NCBI GenBank assembly: GCA_003641545.1
Contig: QNAU01000097.1
Coordinates: 1 to 5,367, forward strand
DNA from: Thermotoga sp.
GTDB lineage: Bacteria; Thermotogota; Thermotogae; B21-G9
Reading direction: 5' to 3'
Length of the DNA: 5,367 nucleotides
A model generated the notes under the pieces. It saw only the letters and a program-made list of their open reading frames with translations, was not told where the DNA came from and did not search any database. A program made the translations under genes and the position numbers. Positions 1-5,367 of this stretch are shown here, one piece after another. Position 1 is the first letter of the stretch. Each line of letters starts with the position of its first letter.

Positions 1-1
1 C

Positions 2-76
2 CCTCCGTCCAATACGTCCCGATACCTTATAGACAGGGGGATGAAACCAGAGGAAAGGAAAGGTGATGTGATGTGA
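2..76 (+). CDS. possible C-terminal end of an upstream gene (partial)
   Basis: The frame starting at base 2 is open from the window edge to a TGA at 74-76 and reads as a charged tail ending in RKGDVM. Its stop overlaps the GTG start of the sugar kinase as GTGA, the same overlap style seen at most junctions downstream, which is why I prefer this frame. A competing frame (from base 1, stop at 64-66) is also open and would end 6 bases before the kinase start. About 24 residues are too few to recognise a family, so no function is offered. Confidence 0.35.
   Translation, partial: PPSNTSRYLIDRGMKPEERKGDVM
61..67 (+). promoter_or_regulatory. ribosome binding site of the ROK kinase
   Basis: AGGTGAT lies at 61-67, matching the 3' end of 16S rRNA, with the core GGTGA ending about 6 bases before the GTG at 73. 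It supports GTG-73 as the true start. No ATG is available in that frame near this site. Confidence 0.6.
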
Positions 77-1023
77 GAAAGGTTGCGGGTATCGATCTCG
101 GTGGAACGATGATCAAGATGGGGATAGTGGATGAGAAGGATGGAATAATAGACAAGATCGAGTTCGAAACGAAGCTGGATTTGGGCTTTGAAGGTGTTGT
201 GAAAAGGATGGTTGAGATGCTGGAAGAATTGATCACCAGAAATGCCGTGGAAATATCCGCCGTGGGCATAGGTTCACCCGGTTCCATAGATCACGAAAAT
301 GGTGTGATAAGATTCTCCCCCAATTTTCCCGGCTGGGAGAATGTTCCATTGAAGGCTGAGTTCGAAAGGCTCTCCTCTTTTCAGGTTTTCGTGGAGAACG
401 ATGCCAACTCTGCCGTTCTGGGTGAAAAATGGTTCGGAGCTGGAAAGAACAAGGAGCACATCGTTCTGTTGACCCTCGGGACTGGAATAGGGGGAGGTGT
501 GATAAGCCACAACATCCTGATAAAGGGACACGATGGAATAGGTGCCGAACTCGGACACACCGTGGTGGAACCAAATGGGCCTTTATGTGGATGTGGAAAT
601 TACGGTTGTCTCGAGGCTATCGCATCAGGCAGTGCGATGGTGAGGTTCGCGAACGAGGGAAGAAGAAAATTTCCGAACTCCAAAATTTTCCAGTTGGAGA
701 AGGATAGGGGGGTTCTCGGTGCGAAGGAAATCTTTGACGCCTTCAGGGAGAATGATCCTCTCGCCACGAGAATCATCGAAAGATTCATAGATGCGATGAG
801 CACCGCAATAGCAAATTTCATACACATATTCAACCCCCAGATAGTGATACTCGGAGGAGGAATATCGAGAGGCTCGGACGTTTTCTTCGATGAATTGAAG
901 AAAAGGGTGGAGATGAAGGTCATGCCATCCTTCGTATCGACCTATGAACTCGTTGTGAGTCCACTCTTGAACGATGCGGGAATTCTTGGGGCATCCGCAG
1001 TCGCTTTGGAGGCACTGAAATGA
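73..1023 (+). CDS. glk: ROK-family sugar kinase, probable glucokinase
   Basis: This is a cytoplasmic ATP-dependent sugar kinase of the ROK family, most likely phosphorylating glucose to glucose 6-phosphate at the entry to glycolysis. At 316 aa it has normal ROK length. Visible motifs in order: phosphate-binding DLGGT (residues 8-12), GIGSPG (65-70), ENDAN (108-112) with the presumed catalytic base Asp110, the second phosphate motif LGTGIGGG (135-142), the ROK signature with sugar-contacting Glu159 and His162 of AELGH, the zinc motif CGCGNYGC (172-179, Cys172, Cys174, Cys179) followed by Glu181, and GGGIS (261-265). The start is GTG, supported by AGGTGAT upstream. The stop overlaps the next start as ATGA, so the kinase is coupled to the antiporter genes. 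Sugar specificity inside ROK (glucose, fructose, N-acetylmannosamine, allose) cannot be settled by eye. The ROK repressor type is excluded because there is no N-terminal helix-turn-helix. Confidence 0.9.
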   Translation: MRKVAGIDLGGTMIKMGIVDEKDGIIDKIEFETKLDLGFEGVVKRMVEMLEELITRNAVEISAVGIGSPGSIDHENGVIRFSPNFPGWENVPLKAEFERLSSFQVFVENDANSAVLGEKWFGAGKNKEHIVLLTLGTGIGGGVISHNILIKGHDGIGAELGHTVVEPNGPLCGCGNYGCLEAIASGSAMVRFANEGRRKFPNSKIFQLEKDRGVLGAKEIFDAFRENDPLATRIIERFIDAMSTAIANFIHIFNPQIVILGGGISRGSDVFFDELKKRVEMKVMPSFVSTYELVVSPLLNDAGILGASAVALEALK

Positions 1024-1364
1024 TCGAATTCATCCCGGTGCTGTTGGTGATCTTCACCGGATTTTCTGGGATCATGATCAACAGGAACATCGTGATGAAG
1101 CTGATATCCCTCGACATCATGAACACAGGGATGGTGTGTTTCTTCGTTCTCATATCGAAGATGTCCGGATCCTTTCCACCGATAATACATTCCTTGGATG
1201 AGATGAATTTGGATTTCGTGGATCCGATTCCACAGGCTGTCATAGTGACCGCCATAGTCATCGGTTTTTCAACTCTCTCCCTCTCCATAGCCCTGACCGC
1301 GATGGTCATAGAGAGAACGAAGAAGGTGAAGGTGGATGACATAGAGAAAAAGGTGGGAACCTGA
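1020..1364 (+). CDS. mnhC: Mrp/Mnh antiporter subunit C (NuoK/MbhG-like)
   Basis: A small inner-membrane protein (114 aa) with three predicted helices at about residues 4-20, 25-47 and 71-98 and a charged cytoplasmic tail. The hallmark of MnhC and NuoK relatives is clear: DPIPQAVIVTAIVIGFS at 68-84. The family forms part of the ion path of Mrp Na+/H+ antiporters, MBH-type hydrogenases and complex I. Helix 2 carries SLDIM, with Asp32 where NuoK has its functional Glu (GLEIM). The ATG overlaps the kinase stop as ATGA and is preceded by GGAGG at 1008-1012, 7 bases away. The loop between helices 2 and 3 (about residues 48-66) is rather long. It is followed by mnhD with a 1-base overlap. The MnhC family call is firm; which ion is moved is not known. 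Confidence 0.88.
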   Translation: MIEFIPVLLVIFTGFSGIMINRNIVMKLISLDIMNTGMVCFFVLISKMSGSFPPIIHSLDEMNLDFVDPIPQAVIVTAIVIGFSTLSLSIALTAMVIERTKKVKVDDIEKKVGT

Positions 1365-2755
1365 TGTTCCTCGTTTTAAACTTCGTGTATCTTTTCATCC
1401 TGTTTCTTCTTGTCCTGTTGAGAAGATTGGAGAACCTCCAAATATTCTTTTTCGTATCCTTCATGTTCTTTCTCCCATTCATGAAGAATATGGATGAAAT
1501 TTTCGAGGGCATCGGTGGGGTGCACATCGTATTCGATGATACATCGAGATTGTTCGTTCTCATGAATGTGCTCGTCTTCCTCGGTGTGAGTTTGAAGATG
1601 AGGGGAAAGAAGAAGATTCGATTCCCGTTCGTTCTCACATTCATAACTTTGAATTTCCTCTACGCATCCGCCGATCTGTTCAACATCTACGTTCTCTTGG
1701 AGCTTTTATCCCTTGAGACCATGATACTCATATCATCCGGAGGGAAGGTGAAACAGTTCTGGTCATCCGTGAAATACATGATATTTGGATCGGTGGGTAT
1801 GAACATCTATCTTCTGGGTGTTGGTATGGTTTACATGCAGAATGGAACCTTCGATTTGACCAAAATTCTGAGGGTATCGAACGTATCGCTCGTCTTGATC
1901 TTCACGGGCCTTTTGGTGAGAACCGGATTCTTCCTCTACGGAATGTGGTTACCATCCGCGCATTCCTCGGCTGAAAGTGAAATATCCGCCATCCTATCCG
2001 GAGTCATAGTCAAGGGTGGGATCTTTTCCATTCTCAGAATACTGAGTTTCGAACCCTTCAGTTCCATCACACCTTGGATCACCAAGGTATCCGCCATCTC
2101 ATCCTTTCTGGCTGTCATATTCGCCATCACATCCAAATCTTTCAAGAGGATGCTGGCGAATCACACCTTGTCCCAGCTGGGATTCATAATGTCGAACGTT
2201 GAAACCGCACCCATGTATGCCTTCGCGCATGCGCTGTTCAAATCTTGGCTCTTCATCTTAGCGGATGAACTACCTTCCGAGAGATTCGACGAGATGGGAA
2301 AGAGACTGAACCTCTTTCCCTGGATATTCCTGATCCTCGGTTCCTTCAGCATAATTGGAATTCCTGGAACGATTGGCTACGCCGCCAAATCTTCTCTCTT
2401 CAAGAACACATACAACTTCGAAAGGTTCTTTCTCATACTGGCGTCGATCGGAACCTCGGTTTCGTTCTCGAAGTTGATCTCGAGGAGACCGAAAATTTCC
2501 GGTTGGGGTGGTATCAAGGAAAATTTGCACAATCTCTATTTCTCGATCCTCGTGATCGGTGGTGGTGTGGTCCTCTTCGAATTCAGGATGAAGAGTTTCA
2601 TACAATCTTTTCTTCTTTTCATCGTGGGATTTCTTCTCCACAGGATGATCGGAAAAAACTTGAAGGAGCTGAGGAATCCTCTGGAGAGAATCGAGGTGAA
2701 TCTTTTCGTGATTTCCACGTTGATTCTGGGGATGATACTGTGGTTGATCTCGTGA
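1364..2755 (+). CDS. mnhD: Mrp/Mnh antiporter subunit D (NuoM/MbhH-like, proton-pumping type)
   Basis: A 463-aa polytopic membrane protein of the NuoL/M/N-MrpA/D family, the large ion-translocating subunit. Diagnostic segments: DLFNIYVLLELL (104-115) with Glu113 at the essential helix-5 glutamate; WLPSAHSSAES (195-205) and LSGVIVKGG (211-219) with Lys217; KRMLANHTLSQLGFI (261-275); HALFKSWLF (289-297) with His289 and Lys293; and GIPGTIGYAAK (332-342) with Lys342. The helix-7 lysine of the family is replaced by Arg186 (LLVRTG). It is a little shorter than usual MrpD or NuoM (about 490-510 aa). The start ATG follows AGGTGGGA at 1351-1358, and TGATG overlaps the mnhC stop. It is the only large antiporter-like subunit in the window; no MnhA/NuoL partner is present. 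MnhD versus MbhH cannot be separated without a tree. Confidence 0.88.
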   Translation: MFLVLNFVYLFILFLLVLLRRLENLQIFFFVSFMFFLPFMKNMDEIFEGIGGVHIVFDDTSRLFVLMNVLVFLGVSLKMRGKKKIRFPFVLTFITLNFLYASADLFNIYVLLELLSLETMILISSGGKVKQFWSSVKYMIFGSVGMNIYLLGVGMVYMQNGTFDLTKILRVSNVSLVLIFTGLLVRTGFFLYGMWLPSAHSSAESEISAILSGVIVKGGIFSILRILSFEPFSSITPWITKVSAISSFLAVIFAITSKSFKRMLANHTLSQLGFIMSNVETAPMYAFAHALFKSWLFILADELPSERFDEMGKRLNLFPWIFLILGSFSIIGIPGTIGYAAKSSLFKNTYNFERFFLILASIGTSVSFSKLISRRPKISGWGGIKENLHNLYFSILVIGGGVVLFEFRMKSFIQSFLLFIVGFLLHRMIGKNLKELRNPLERIEVNLFVISTLILGMILWLIS

Positions 2756-3111
2756 TATCGATTTTCATCTCAACCCTTCTCATGACCACGCTTCATGGGA
2801 AGGTTGATCCCGATATGCTCATCTTCGCCATTTTGGGTGGGGTCATCTCACACCTTTTCACGGGAATGAGAAACTGGGGAAGAGTTTTGGGCATGGTATT
2901 CTCACTCATGGTGAACCTTCCAAAAGCAGTGTTTGAAGGGTTCACCATGGTATTTCTCAGAAACGATGAAACATTCGTGATATACGAAAAACGCGGGTTG
3001 GAGAACATCCTGAAGATCACGTTGACCCCGAAATCTGTTGCGGTTTTCGAGGATGAAGATGGGATACATTCGCACGTCCTGATACCGAGAATCCGGAGGA
3101 GAGAGGAATGA
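2752..3111 (+). CDS. mnhE: Mrp/Mnh antiporter subunit E (MbhA-like)
   Basis: About 119 aa. The N-terminal part is membrane-embedded (hydrophobic stretches near residues 2-15, 22-37 and 46-69). It ends in a small soluble domain (about 75-119) with ITLTPKSVAVFEDEDG at 89-104, resembling the ITLTPGT...DGD region of MnhE proteins. The family is an accessory membrane subunit needed for assembly and activity of Mrp and MBH complexes. It is shorter than typical MnhE (about 155-170 aa). No ATG lies near the mnhD stop. I chose GTG-2752 because GTGA with the mnhD stop matches the overlaps elsewhere in the operon. GTG-2740 is a close rival because GGGGATGAT (2728-2736) is a usable ribosome binding site for it. 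The open frame extends further upstream inside mnhD, but that part reads as non-membrane shadow sequence. Confidence 0.78.
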   Translation: MISIFISTLLMTTLHGKVDPDMLIFAILGGVISHLFTGMRNWGRVLGMVFSLMVNLPKAVFEGFTMVFLRNDETFVIYEKRGLENILKITLTPKSVAVFEDEDGIHSHVLIPRIRRREE

Positions 3112-3359
3112 GAGAACTCGTGATGTATCTTTCCATCATTCCTCTGTTCCTCACCGTTCTTCTGATGTTGAAAAAGGATATGTGGGACAAACTGATCGGT
3201 CTATCGTCGATCACGGTCAAGATCTTCGTCATAATATCACTGTTTTCGTGGAAATTTTCACAGAATTACCTTCTGAATCTCGGAATATGTTTTTTGATGT
3301 TATCCGGTGCCGGTGTCAGCTTGATGATACTCTTCACGATTGGGAGTGATACGGAATGA
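3108..3359 (+). CDS. mnhF: Mrp/Mnh antiporter subunit F (MbhB-like)
   Basis: A very small (83 aa) membrane protein with three predicted helices at about residues 4-20, 32-48 and 54-77. The segment LKKDMWDKLIGLSSITVKI (21-39) corresponds to the family's GP-x-x-x-DR-x-x-A-LD loop between helices 1 and 2. Asp27 is kept, but the GP and the second Asp are lost, so it is a divergent member. MnhF subunits belong to the small-subunit bundle of Mrp and MBH complexes. In Bacillus, MrpF has been linked to bile-salt efflux as well as antiport. The ATG overlaps the mnhE stop as ATGA and has GGAGGA at 3095-3100 with a 7-base spacer. The assignment rests on length, helix layout and position between E- and G-like genes more than on sequence identity. 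Confidence 0.75.
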   Translation: MRELVMYLSIIPLFLTVLLMLKKDMWDKLIGLSSITVKIFVIISLFSWKFSQNYLLNLGICFLMLSGAGVSLMILFTIGSDTE

Positions 3360-3613
3360 TTTCGATCATAATCGGTGTTTCGATCATGACCGTCGGCATG
3401 ATCAGGGCGACCTTTGAAAGGAGATTCCAGGTGAAACTTCACTTCGTGGGATTGTCCGATGTCGTTGGGACGACGTTGGTCATCATCGGTTTGATATGGG
3501 AGAAGATGGCTGATCTGGAACTTCTGCTCGCCCTCGTTTTTCTCGTGATATGGTCCCCTTACCTGACTCACATGCTGATGAAGGCTTACCTGTCGAAGGT
3601 GGGTAAAAGATGA
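3356..3613 (+). CDS. mnhG: Mrp/Mnh antiporter subunit G (MbhC-like)
   Basis: An 85-aa membrane protein with three predicted helices at about residues 2-15, 33-48 and 53-68. Family marks: VKLH (26-29) for the usual RLH; SDVVGTTLVIIGL (34-46) for the usual xxxxGxxLxxxGL; and SPYLTHMLMKAY (67-78), equivalent to the conserved TaPvaaHalaRAay end. It is a small structural and assembly subunit of Mrp and MBH membrane modules. It is slightly shorter than typical MnhG (about 100-120 aa), mostly by lack of a C-terminal tail. The ATG overlaps the mnhF stop as ATGA and follows GGGAGTGAT at 3342-3350. The order E-F-G matches Mrp operons, and G followed by a DUF4040 gene matches MBH-type clusters. Confidence 0.83.
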   Translation: MISIIIGVSIMTVGMIRATFERRFQVKLHFVGLSDVVGTTLVIIGLIWEKMADLELLLALVFLVIWSPYLTHMLMKAYLSKVGKR

Positions 3614-4278
3614 ACGTGGGAAATCTCCTGCTGTGGATGATGTTCTTTCTTTCCATAACCACGGTGATGCAGAAGAATCTTTTCCACGCGGTTCTGATGA
3701 GGATGGCTTTGAGTGCGATAGCGGTCGGTGCGTACGCGGTGTATCTCGCACCGGATGTTGCGATAACGGAAGCCATGCTCGGAGCTATACTGACCACTTT
3801 CGTTTACATACTCATCCTGAAGATACCGGGAAGGATCAGGGTCGGTTACATTCCTCTACGGTTTCTCTTCGAAGAATATCCATGGGGATTCGATGGAATC
3901 CAGTATGAAATCGTCAGAGATTTTGCGAGAAGATACGGATATAGATTAGAATATGAGAAATTCGATGATGAAAGGGATCTCATCGAAGCTTTGAAATCGG
4001 GATACATAGATTTAGCGTGTGGACCGATATTGACCTTCGAGGAAGATCTCGGAGTGCTCGAAACGAGGATTTACAGGATCGGGGACAGAAATGTGGATTT
4101 TCTGAGCCTTCAACGTAAAATCTCGGATGGAATATTGAACGGGGAAGATGTAGAAGATTTCAAAGAAGGTTGGTACACCGTGGGTTTCTCGAGATCACAC
4201 CCGGAATTCAAAGAGTTTTTGAAGATGATGAGATCCAACGGAGCGATCGATAGGATAAAGGAGAAATACGTGAGATGA
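3610..4278 (+). CDS. DUF4040/MbhD-like antiporter subunit fused to a solute-binding-protein-like domain
   Basis: 222 aa in one uninterrupted frame with two unlike halves. Residues 1-71 contain three predicted helices (about 5-20, 27-46, 55-70) and the DUF4040/MbhD signature APDVAITEAMLGA (47-59) with conserved Glu54, as in MbhD, the C-terminal part of MrpA and, distantly, NuoJ. Residues 76-222 are hydrophilic and resemble SBP_bac_3 periplasmic binding proteins: RVGYIP at 77-82, GFDGIQYEIVRDFARRYGY (93-111), a DLIEALKSGYIDLACG block (123-138), and a C-terminal GFSRSHPEFKEFLKMM...IDRIKEKY (192-220). The binding domain is about 145 aa against the usual ~220; most of lobe 2 is missing. There is no second signal peptide and only a few residues of linker (KIPGR, 71-75). 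The ATG overlaps the mnhG stop as ATGA after AAGGTGGG (3596-3603). It is the last gene of the operon. The DUF4040 part is firm; the binding-protein call is good but its ligand is unknown. Confidence 0.82.
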   Translation: MNVGNLLLWMMFFLSITTVMQKNLFHAVLMRMALSAIAVGAYAVYLAPDVAITEAMLGAILTTFVYILILKIPGRIRVGYIPLRFLFEEYPWGFDGIQYEIVRDFARRYGYRLEYEKFDDERDLIEALKSGYIDLACGPILTFEEDLGVLETRIYRIGDRNVDFLSLQRKISDGILNGEDVEDFKEGWYTVGFSRSHPEFKEFLKMMRSNGAIDRIKEKYVR

Positions 4279-4284
4279 TACGAA

Positions 4285-4293
4285 TGTTATAAT
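4285..4293 (+). promoter_or_regulatory. extended -10 promoter for pgk
   Basis: TGTTATAAT at 4285-4293 is a perfect TATAAT with the TGn extension, placed just after the antiporter operon stop (4276-4278). The expected start of transcription is about 4300-4302, giving a leader of roughly 27 bases to the pgk ATG. No good TTGACA box lies 16-18 bases upstream, so it would depend on the extended -10. It suggests pgk is transcribed separately from, or additionally to, the upstream operon. I see no hairpin terminator in the gap. Confidence 0.65.
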
Positions 4294-4313
4294 CACTGTT
4301 GAATGATAAACCG

Positions 4314-4322
4314 AAGGAGGTG
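4314..4322 (+). promoter_or_regulatory. strong ribosome binding site of pgk
   Basis: AAGGAGGTG at 4314-4322 is a near-perfect complement of the 16S 3' end, 6 bases before the ATG at 4329. It fixes the pgk start and fits a highly expressed glycolytic gene. Confidence 0.85.
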
Positions 4323-4328
4323 TTTTAC

Positions 4329-5367
4329 ATGGAAAAGATGACCATAAAAGATGTGGAAATAACGGGAAAGAGGATTTTAATGAGGGTAGATTTCAACGTT
4401 CCGATCGATAAGGAAACCGGGAAGGTCGCGGACGACACGAGGATAAGGGCAGCTCTTCCGACGATAAAATACGCACTCGATAGGAAAGCCAAAGTGATAC
4501 TCATGTCGCATCTCGGAAGACCGAAGGGAAAGAGAGTCCCAGAATTGAGTTTAAAACCAGTTGCCGATAGACTTTCCGAACTACTCGAGCTACCCGTCAA
4601 GATGGCACCGGATCTGGTGGGTGACGAGGTGAAGAAGATGGTGGATGAGCTGAAGGAAGGGGAGGTTCTCCTTCTTGAAAACACGAGATTTCATCCGGGT
4701 GAGACGAAGAACGATCCGGAACTCGCGAAAGAACTGGCATCCTACGGTGATATACACGTGAACGACGCATTCGGAACTGCACACAGGGCACATGCATCAA
4801 ACGTTGGAGTCGCTTCATTCATCCCGAGTGTCGCTGGCTTTCTCATGGAAAAGGAAATAAAGATGCTTGGAAAGGTCGTGGAGGATCCCGAGAAACCGTT
4901 CGTCGTCATACTCGGTGGTGCCAAGGTATCCGACAAGATAGGTGTCATAGAGAATTTGATGAAGAAGGCGGATCTCTTCCTGATAGGTGGAGCGATGATG
5001 TTCACATTCTGGAAGGCTCTTGGATACGAAGTGGGAGATTCCTTAGTCGAGGAGGACAAGCTGGATCTTGCAAAGGAAATAATGGATAAAGCCAAGAGAT
5101 CGAAGGTCGATTTCGTTCTTCCCGTGGATACCGTCATAGCACGGGAGATAAAAGAAGGTGTTGAGAAAAAAGTTGTCAAAGCGGAAGAGGGAATTCCAAG
5201 CGGATGGAAAGGATTGGACATAGGACCAGAAACGATAGAACTGTTCAAGAACAAGTTGAAGGATGCGAAGACGGTCGTGTGGAATGGGCCAATGGGTGTC
5301 TTCGAAATAGATGATTTTGCGAAGGGAACCGAGGAGATAGCGAAGGCGTTGACAAAACTCGATGCAC
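4329..5367 (+). CDS. pgk: phosphoglycerate kinase (3' end outside the window)
   Basis: A cytoplasmic glycolytic enzyme that transfers phosphate between 1,3-bisphosphoglycerate and ADP to give 3-phosphoglycerate and ATP. 346 residues are visible. Motifs: RVDFNVP (19-25), DDTRIR (35-40), SHLGRP (60-65), ENTRFHPGE (117-125), AHRAHAS (151-157), the nucleotide-side GGAKVSDK (196-203), GGAMMFTF (220-227) and WNGPMGVFE (318-326). The closing GGGDS and TGGG motifs lie past the edge. From memory it is very close to the T. maritima enzyme, including the MEKMTI start, with a slightly longer stretch near residues 26-34. In T. maritima pgk is made both alone and as a fusion with triosephosphate isomerase; whether that holds here is outside the window. 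It is separated from the antiporter operon by 50 bases with its own promoter and ribosome binding site. Confidence 0.97.
   Translation, partial: MEKMTIKDVEITGKRILMRVDFNVPIDKETGKVADDTRIRAALPTIKYALDRKAKVILMSHLGRPKGKRVPELSLKPVADRLSELLELPVKMAPDLVGDEVKKMVDELKEGEVLLLENTRFHPGETKNDPELAKELASYGDIHVNDAFGTAHRAHASNVGVASFIPSVAGFLMEKEIKMLGKVVEDPEKPFVVILGGAKVSDKIGVIENLMKKADLFLIGGAMMFTFWKALGYEVGDSLVEEDKLDLAKEIMDKAKRSKVDFVLPVDTVIAREIKEGVEKKVVKAEEGIPSGWKGLDIGPETIELFKNKLKDAKTVVWNGPMGVFEIDDFAKGTEEIAKALTKLDA

Noticed and set aside
61..76. Short repeat gatgtgatgtga before the kinase start
   Set aside because: Two copies of five bases around a ribosome binding site; too short to call a repeat or regulatory element.
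429..707. A 92-codon + strand frame inside the kinase gene
   Set aside because: It is a shifted reading of the strongly supported ROK gene and carries no motif of its own.
2503..2751. An in-frame upstream extension of the MnhE gene beginning at ATG 2503
   Set aside because: It would overlap mnhD by about 250 bases. The extra residues are hydrophilic and low in family character, while the mnhD frame there encodes normal membrane sequence.
3595..3640. A possible frameshift joining two genes (mnhG/DUF4040) or two pieces (DUF4040/SBP)
   Set aside because: The 3610-4278 frame is continuous with no internal stop, its start has a good ribosome binding site and the standard ATGA overlap, so the fusion does not need a sequencing error.
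3266..3751. A 161-codon minus-strand open frame across mnhF, mnhG and the start of the DUF4040 gene
   Set aside because: It covers three real, overlapping genes on the + strand and reads as low-quality His/Arg/Ser-rich shadow sequence.
4303..4341. A 12-codon ORF overlapping the pgk start, reading [12 protein letters not shown]
   Set aside because: It begins only about 1-3 bases after the predicted transcript start and has no ribosome binding site of its own; its Arg codons simply reflect the pgk ribosome binding site. Chance is the simplest reading.
4742..5254. A 170-codon open frame on the minus strand opposite pgk
   Set aside because: It lies wholly inside a clear pgk coding region, is rich in Ser, Phe and Pro typical of antisense reading, and has no recognisable domain.

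Overview
The window looks like chromosomal DNA of a thermophilic bacterium of the Thermotogales. The main evidence is the 3' gene: its 346 visible residues closely match what I remember of the Thermotoga maritima phosphoglycerate kinase. Heavy use of AGA/AGG for Arg, ATA for Ile and GGA for Gly, strong GGAGGTG-type ribosome binding sites and tightly overlapping genes all fit. The genus cannot be fixed by eye.

Layout: everything reads on the + strand. Positions 1-76 probably hold the last codons of an upstream gene. Next comes a ROK-family sugar kinase, probably glucokinase (73-1023, GTG start). It is followed without any gap by six genes of a Mrp/Mnh-type cation:proton antiporter, or equivalently the membrane module of MBH-type complexes: MnhC/NuoK-like (1020-1364), MnhD/NuoM-like (1364-2755), MnhE-like (about 2752-3111), MnhF-like (3108-3359), MnhG-like (3356-3613) and a DUF4040/MbhD-like subunit (3610-4278). 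Nearly every junction is a 1-4 base stop/start overlap (ATGA, TGATG, probably GTGA), so this is one translationally coupled transcript. A 50-base gap with a good extended -10 promoter then leads to pgk, which runs off the right edge.

The most unusual feature is the last antiporter gene. Its first ~70 residues are a three-helix DUF4040 (MbhD/NuoJ-type) membrane subunit. The remaining ~145 residues resemble a shortened family 3 solute-binding protein (SBP_bac_3) with no signal peptide of its own. This would join a solute-sensor-like domain directly to an ion-translocating complex. The cluster also lacks, within this window, the MnhA/NuoL-like and MnhB subunits and any hydrogenase or other redox module.

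How the genes may work together (inference): the six membrane proteins would form a small ion-translocating complex whose activity could be tuned by a small molecule bound by the fused domain. The kinase, and pgk just downstream, place the unit in a sugar-catabolic setting, but only the kinase is translationally coupled to it.
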